A stretch of DNA of 64,000 nucleotides. Origin: Megamerina dolium. Taxonomy: Eukaryota; Arthropoda; Insecta; Diptera; Megamerinidae. The stretch is taken from contig OY978526.1 in NCBI GenBank assembly GCA_963854835.1, positions 73,690,418 to 73,754,417 of the forward strand, written 5' to 3'. Positions 57,855 to 64,000 of the stretch are shown here, piece after piece. Made by a program: the position numbers and the translations under genes. Positions within the stretch are counted from its first letter, which is position 1, and every line of letters begins with the position of its first letter. The notes below the pieces were generated by a model, which did no database searches, had not been told where the DNA came from, and saw only the letters and a list, made by a program, of their open reading frames with translations.

Positions 57855-59704
57855 AACTTTTTGCGACAAAAGGTAATATTTCTATAATTTTTTGTCACTC
57901 TTAATAAATTGCCTTTAAATAAATTATTATTATTTCATTATTTTATCATATTTTTAATACGCCCATTATATTCGTTAAAAATTTTATGGAAATAGCTTTA
58001 CTCACGCATTATACATATATATATTTATGTTTGCATGTGTATATGTATGCTTCTTGTTCGCCTCTCATTTGCTGCCTATTCATATAATGCAAACAATTTC
58101 CGTTTTAACCCACTTTTGTGTGCTAACAATAATGCAACAGCAATTTCCCCACCTGTCACAACAACGACAAAAAAAAAATAACCCAAGTTTGTACGATAGA
58201 TGCTTAACTAACGCATGTGTAAAATCATCAGATGTGTATGTATGTGTGTAGGTACATTATATTATCAGTAGCATGCTTTTAACATGCAATATGCGGTCAA
58301 AGAAATTACTGCTTAGTACCTGATATACCTACCTAGTGCTTTGACAAGGAGTATAAATATTCATATGGGTTGGTAGGTGTGTACTCTAAGTAGTAGCTTG
58401 TTGCAACGGAAATTGCCATAAAGTACAAGTAAAATATGTCTTTTGCCAACCCGCGATATATACCTAGTATACTATAGTAGTTACATGTGTATAGGTACAT
58501 GAGTCCACAACCATCATGTAGACTATTTGCACGTGGCGCCATAACAAATGAAGTATGAAAATACTCGTATATTTAACTTATGATATATTGCCATATTTGT
58601 TCTTGTTGTTGCTGTTTTTTTTTTTACCACAAAATTACCAACACCACAACCATTAGCTGCTGCCAGGTGTAAGTAAATGTTCATTCGCTAAACTATTACT
58701 TATAGCAATATTGTATTTAAATGAATGTTATATTATCTTGTTGTTGCATTTTTACTATTACTTATTCACTATTATTTATTTGTCTATTTTTTACTTAAAT
58801 ACATACTACTTGTATACTATAATAGTATTTTGACTAAGATTATTTTGCATGCATCATACTACGTACACATGTTGCAGATAAGGTACATGAAATGTTTGCA
58901 TGAACTATTATGTTGCATTTTGTGTTGACATTCAGCACGTGTTAATGTGAGCAAAGTACATCGACCGACAATATATAATTAATGGGAATAGGCACATTGG
59001 TACATACAAATACATATGCATAACAATCCTTTTTGTTATTATATTTTTAAGATTAAAAAATCACATTTAATATTGTGATTAATTATTAACAAAAATGGAA
59101 AAAAAAAACAAAAGCAGAAGTAATATGAGTTGGTATTTAAAAGTGAGCATACAAAATATAATTTATTTTTTATTGGCATTTTAATGTTTTCACTTTTTTT
59201 TTCTTTTGTATTGTATAAATTTGAAAATCATCTAATTATATATATATGCCATACTTATTTTCATTTTGAAAATAGTACATAAATAATACCTGTTGAGAGA
59301 AATTTTAAAGGCCAGTTGTCTTAAATTTTACACCATTCCTAAATTAATTTAATACAATGTGCTTATGCTCTATGCTAAATAAACATAATGAATTAGATAC
59401 ATTTGTATATATACAATGTATATATACATTTGTATAGTAGGTATACAAAATTAGACTAGTAATGGTGAAGTTAACTACTTGAACCGAATATACTCTTTTA
59501 CCGGTTTATTTTTATAATGCTGCAGTTACTCTGACAATTTTTGCGGGTACTAGTTATGGTTGCTGATATTAAAATTAACATGCTAATAATGTATGTGATA
59601 TCCTTTGAAAAACTGTCGATATATATGTACTCGTGTGCTGCTACTTAGTAGACACTATGGTTGCTACTACCTTGAGTAAGGTTACCATTAATTAATTATT
59701 TAAT
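57855..59704. other. AT-rich non-coding stretch
   Basis: It contains a palindromic 'catttgtatatatacaatgtatatatacatttgta' block near 59399-59434 and T/A homopolymers. No gene recognised. Confidence 0.5.
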
Positions 59705-59706
59705 TA

Positions 59707-60896
59707 ATAGGTGCGCAAATAAACACTGTCATGTGAAGTTGGTTGCATTAAAAAACATACTTAAACGCATCCATTTCGCCATTTTGAGTATTTGTAGCTT
59801 AGTCATTGCTGTTCATATGACATAAGTTTCAACCGATAACAAACTGTCATTCGATGTGTATCGATTTAATAAGAGATAAATATCGACAAGCAACATTCAC
59901 ACCACTGTATTTTATTCTGTTTTCAAATAAAAAAAAAGTACTGCTGAAGCTGTAAAATTGATTAATTCGACTTTGGGTGAAAATTATGTGGATCTTAGAA
60001 CAATACAAAGACGGTTTGCAAGATTTTGTGACAATAATTTTTGCCTTGAGGATGATCACGTAACTGTGCCCCAAAAAAGGTTATGGACGAAGAAATTCAA
60101 AGTTTACTTGAACAAAATCCATGTCAAACTGAAAAAGAGCTTACAGAACAACTGGATGTAATTCAACAAGCAATTATAATTCGATTGTGTGCAGTGGGAA
60201 TGATCCAGAAGGAAAGAAAATAGGTTGCTTATGAGGTAACTGAAGAAAACAAAAATCGAAGAGTTGATATCTGCACGAATTTGCTTTCTCGACTCAAAAG
60301 AAAGAATTTATGCGCAAAATCATTACGGGTCATGAAAAGTGGAAAGTTGAGCCAGACCAACCACTAACATCCGTTGCAAAATAAAATATGCATGCAAAGA
60401 AAGTGTTACTCTATGTCTGGCGGAATTGGAAGGGAGTCATTTATTTCGAACTTCTGCAACCTGGTCAAATTATCACAACTAAACGTTATCAAGAACAAAT
60501 GGTCAACTGCTGTGGAAGAAAACGGACCATTTAGTGGCCACATACCGCAAAACCAACTAAGGAACTCATTTTCTCCTTAGGCTGGAAAGTTCTTCAGCAT
60601 GCAGCGTATTCTCAAGACTTGGTTCCTTCCGATTACCATTTATTCAGATCAAACAGTCTTATTCAGCTGACCAACCATTCTACAAAGCTGAAGATGTGTG
60701 AAAATGACTCCAATATTATTTTGCCTCAAATCCACCAAGTTCCTATAGTGAGGGGATCCATCATCTACCCGATAAATTGCAAAAAAAACCATACATAGTA
60801 TTGGGTAATATTTCGATTATTAAGTTTTGTAATAAGTATGTGTTTAATAAAGATAAAATTCATAAAAAACATGACAGAATTTATTTTTATACCTGT
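59707..60896 (+). mobile_element. Decayed near-full-length mariner-family transposon
   Basis: 1,190 bp. The left end ATAGGT..AAATAAA..CTGTCATG (59707-59733) is mirrored at the right end (60870-60896) as the complement of ACAGGT..AAATAAA..CTGTCATG, an inverted repeat of about 27 bp with a few differences. TA borders both sides (59705-59706 and 60897-60898). The size fits a mariner and the interior encodes broken transposase. Confidence 0.8.
59930..60680 (+). pseudogene. Mariner transposase, multiply broken
   Basis: The N-terminal DNA-binding part is readable as AVKLINSTLGENYVDLRTIQ and RRFARFCDNNF (about 59945-60040). A frameshift follows, then EEIQSLLEQNPCQTEKELTE in another frame (about 60085-60145). 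Later pieces show the core, with VYLCQPGQ-like sequence near 60440-60480 and GWKVLQHAAYSQDLVPSDYH near 60575-60640, holding the third catalytic Asp region. At least three frame changes and several stops. It is a different mariner lineage from the copy at 53627, judged by ends and sequence. Confidence 0.75.
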
Positions 60897-60898
60897 TA

Positions 60899-61205
60899 GA
60901 AGAAAGTCCCTTCTAAAGAGTAAAGATAGCGTGTTAGTATGTTTGGGAGAAATGGTGGGATAAAAGAATTATTTGTGATTGGCCATACATATCAGAGCTC
61001 TAAAGAAAATTCCTGTATAATTATGGAATTATTTGTCGATTTTCAGGAGATTTTATACCCATTTTGTAGGGCAGCCTCCCTAAGGAATGAAGATAGAGGG
61101 TAAGCTGTTGTTCGTTATTCGTAAAACCAACCGCATGTCATATATTTTACCACTCTAGTAACATTCTGGAAGCCATGGGAGTCAACTAAAATTATCTAAA
61201 ATTAT
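60899..61205 (+). repeat. Family-B repeats, locus B5
   Basis: Two plus-oriented units directly right of the mariner: 'gattggccatacatatcagagctc', 'ttatttgtcgattttcaggagatttt', 'cccattttgtagggcagcctccctaaggaatgaagatagagggtaag', then 'catatattttaccactctag'. Confidence 0.75.
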
Positions 61206-62160
61206 GTCCAATGAGTGCCTTATATCGTCGGTCGGGATGTCCTCTTCAAGTACGTCGCAAACCTTTTGAATAATTCCTAAACGCTTTCCTTTCATTGGTA
61301 TTTTTATTTCAAACTAAATCCGATTTCCGTATAAAAAGTTGAATTCCTTGGAATTTTTGATCGTCAGTTAGGTGAAACCAATGTTCGCTCAAATTTTTTT
61401 GAATTCTTGCATAGTTTTGATTGAATTTGTGGTACTCACAAATTTCGATTAGCCAATATATTTGTCATCATGGAATGAATGGCAAGAATTTCAACTTCGT
61501 GAATGCTAACAAAAATCATCTTAGACATTTTTCCAATGAATGCCAAGTTGAGTTTTTCAAACATGAAGTAACCAAATTTCCTAAGCGTTAGGCAACAATT
61601 AAAACATAACGTATAATTGTAATTGATTAATCAAGTTAAAATAAAAATATATAGTTGATACGCTTTCGAGCTCTTACTATATCTGAATCCAAATGGCGAC
61701 ACTCTCGCAGGTGACTTTTTCTCATACATTTCTGCTTATGGTTGTTGCAGTGAGCCAAAATCGACTCAGATACTTATACGATGAGCATCATTGCAGTTGC
61801 TAATCTTGTTGTTGCCGCTGGATTTGTTGACATAGTTGTTATTGCTGCAACTGTTGCTGCCAATGTTGATGCTGACGGTGATATGGATAAGATGTGATTA
61901 TTTCAAAATGTTGCTACTATTTATGTTTACGGAAGTAATGCAACATGTTATTGTATTGTTGATTTTCCGCAACTTTTTGCTATATTTTATTCTATTCGTG
62001 TAAGTTTCAAGTTACAATGTTAAATTTTATATGTACATATTTACTTGTTCGTTGCTTTTGCTATTGTTAACAACAACGATTATGATATCATGTATATTTG
62101 TGTTATTTTTGTGTTATACTTTTTTTTATTTTTCATGCAATTTACACTTTGTTGCTATGG
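61206..62160. other. Non-coding stretch, unidentified
   Basis: A patch at about 61205-61570 is less AT-rich but has no open frame I recognise. From 61790 onward the DNA turns into TTG/GCT-rich simple sequence. Confidence 0.45.
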
Positions 62161-62790
62161 CTATTGCTGGAGCACGACGATGATGACACACATAGAGAAA
62201 TACACACACACATAAACACACACACACACATACACACAACTTCTTCACCATCATTGTTGCTCGTAGTCATTGTCGCCATTGTCGTTGTCGTTGTCGTTGT
62301 CGTTGTCGCGCTTGTCGTTGTCATCGTTCAACAAACAGCATCATCACTATTATTATTATAGTTTAACATCATCATTATCGTCATTAGTTATTGTTATTAT
62401 AGTTGTTGTTGCTGCTGTTGTTGTTGCTATGATTATTACTAGTATTATTATGTGTACAGCAACAACAACAACAACAACCACAACCACAATGGAGATAACA
62501 TTTTTTGCACATGACACAAGCGAATGACAAATATGATTTAATATTGTTATTGTTATGATTTACTATAGGAGTAGATGGTGTCGTTGGTGTTGTTGTTGTT
62601 GTATTTATTATCTTATTTTCAACAACACCTTTTTTCATCTTAGCTGTATTGCTACTCCGACTGCTGGTGTTGCTGCTACTGATGGTGTTCATTTTGACTC
62701 ATTCATAAATTACATTTCTGCCACTTGTTATTGTTGTTGTTTACTTTCTCACATCTCCTTTACTATGTTGCAATTAATTTCGCGTTTATT
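62161..62790. repeat. Dense simple-sequence block (CA, GTCGTT, CAA/TTG, ATT tracts)
   Basis: It contains (CA)n at about 62201-62240, (GTCGTT)n at 62281-62307, ATT/GTT tracts at 62340-62430, (CAA)n at 62459-62480, and GTT runs at 62582-62601. Long frames on both strands translate this as homopolymeric Val, Ser, Thr or Asn and are artefacts. Confidence 0.85.
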
Positions 62791-63185
62791 ATTAAATAAT
62801 AATAGGAGCTGATGTCTCATCAATTTAATTATAACTTAGTTGAAGTTAAATGGAAGTGACTCGTGCGTTTTATAAATCACATTTGCAACTAACTCATAGC
62901 TGGTGATGGATAGCGATATGTAGTAAAGAATGATTAAGTAATTAGTAATCGTAATTTAAAAATTTTAAATATGAATATTTTGATCGTAATCATGCTCGTA
63001 ATCGTGGTCAAAAAAGGAATATGACCATTATGGTAATTGTAATTCAAAAGTACTTGATAAGAAAAAGTAAAAGTACTTGATAGTCACACAAAAAAAAATT
63101 GAAAAATCCTGCCCAGCAAAGGAGATATATTATTGATTCAACTCAGTTTGGTTGCATTTAGTTTCTAACTTCGAAAAAATGATAA
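62791..63185. other. AT-rich non-coding stretch
   Basis: Nothing recognised. Confidence 0.5.
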
Positions 63186-63189
63186 ATCT

Positions 63190-63640
63190 ATTATTGGAAT
63201 ACCCAGAATCGCCACTAGAGGTTTAAAATGTATGACCGATTCCCACCAGTGTTTTCTCTTTAGTATTTTTTCTGAATAACCTAGCGCCCATTTTTACCCC
63301 TTAGAGGGATTTCCCCAACAAAATTAACGTTTATCTAACTCCCTTCTACCTTCACTTCTACCCCTATTAATGGTTACTAGTCAATATTTTTTCTGAATAT
63401 ACTATTGTAACTTTCAATCTCCACTGCTTGGGAAGTCTTCCATATAAAAGAAAATTTGAAAATATCTTAAAATCGACAAATGATCAAATAATAATGTAGA
63501 AATCGCCTTATAATTGCGAAATGCATGACTGACCTCCATTAAGTCTTTGGCGCAAACAGTTTCTCTAAATTTGCTTACGAACTGTCACAGCCAGCTATGG
63601 GCTTCCCCAATAAAATTGGTGTTTTTATAAAAATGAAGAA
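63190..63640 (-). repeat. Family-B repeats, locus B6
   Basis: Minus-oriented. Complements of 'ggtcggtcatacattt' (near 63230), 'gatagaagtgaaggtagaagggagttagataaacg' (63325-63370), and 'atttgtcgattttaagatattttc' (63455-63490), then 'gaggtcagtcatgcatttcgcaattataaggcgatttc' (63505-63545). At least two degenerate units. Confidence 0.65.
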
Positions 63641-64000
63641 CATACATTTTTCCTAATTAATAATGATTAATAAAAATTAAAATTAACAGAACTTTCTTTT
63701 ATCGAAAATTTTCTCGCTTGCTAGTTTTTTGCTTTTGACATAAACTTTCTTCTTCCATTGCAACCAACCATATATTTTGAATTTCACACCATTTTCATTC
63801 AACACTTTATGGTATTGAAAAAATAATGTGAAAACTTTTGAACATTTTGCTCGGATTAACCAATTTTCTTATAAACAGAATAATTGATTAATCAGGATTT
63901 TCATTAATCAGCCTATTAAACGATTAATCGCACAATTGTTCAAATCTAAATATAATTTTCATTCATCATTTCGAGATATTGAAAAATTATTGTGAATATT

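Noticed and set aside
62098..62812. Several 60-100-residue ORFs on both strands
   Set aside because: They translate CA, GTT, GTCGTT and CAA microsatellites into homopolymeric residues.

Overview
This window looks like a piece of a higher-fly (brachyceran dipteran) nuclear genome. It is very AT-rich and full of microsatellites, homopolymers and decayed transposable elements. A tephritid-like fruit fly is my guess from the element mixture, but that is inference. I found no convincing host protein-coding exon, rRNA, genuine tRNA gene or CRISPR. The window is best read as intergenic DNA or the inside of a very long intron. Most open reading frames here are chance products of low-complexity or repeat DNA.

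The best-supported object is a BEL/Pao-type LTR retrotransposon at 30360-39346, with its sense direction on the minus strand. Its two 621-bp LTRs run TG...CA and I saw no difference between them by eye. It is flanked by a 5-bp duplication GGGTT. It has a primer-binding site matching the 3' end of tRNA-Tyr (38703-38720) and a G-rich polypurine tract (30981-30993). One long ORF (32787-35579) encodes Gag, a zinc-knuckle cluster and an aspartic protease. A second zinc-knuckle cluster then follows where reverse transcriptase would be expected. No reverse transcriptase, RNase H or integrase is visible. The leader between primer site and Gag is about 3.1 kb, and there is a strong splice-donor match just after the primer site. 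The element looks young, structurally intact for mobilisation in trans, and non-autonomous. It sits inside a pre-existing tandem-repeat array.

Other elements follow, left to right. A 5'-truncated LINE lies at 3003-4031 (10-bp target duplication). A TA-flanked foldback-like element lies at 6111-7030. An internally deleted Tc1/mariner-superfamily element with a DUF4817-type transposase lies at 17127-18012. A tRNA-derived SINE family has at least four copies (about 16958-17046, 19307-19541, 56458-56812 and 57531-57839), three of them with clear target duplications. Two mariner-family relics lie at 53627-54284 and 59707-60896. A second LINE remnant lies at about 56050-56262.

Much of the remaining structure is three families of short-unit tandem arrays. 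Family A (about 150 bp units; hallmark CATACAAAAGTATGTTG) occurs at seven loci. Family B (about 150 bp; hallmark TTATTTGTCGATTTTC) occurs at six loci, one of them inside the foldback-like element in opposed orientations. Family C (about 120-135 bp; hallmark TTTAACCCATTGGTGGCCAT) forms one array. Insertion order can be read in places: the BEL element split an A array, and a SINE split a B unit.
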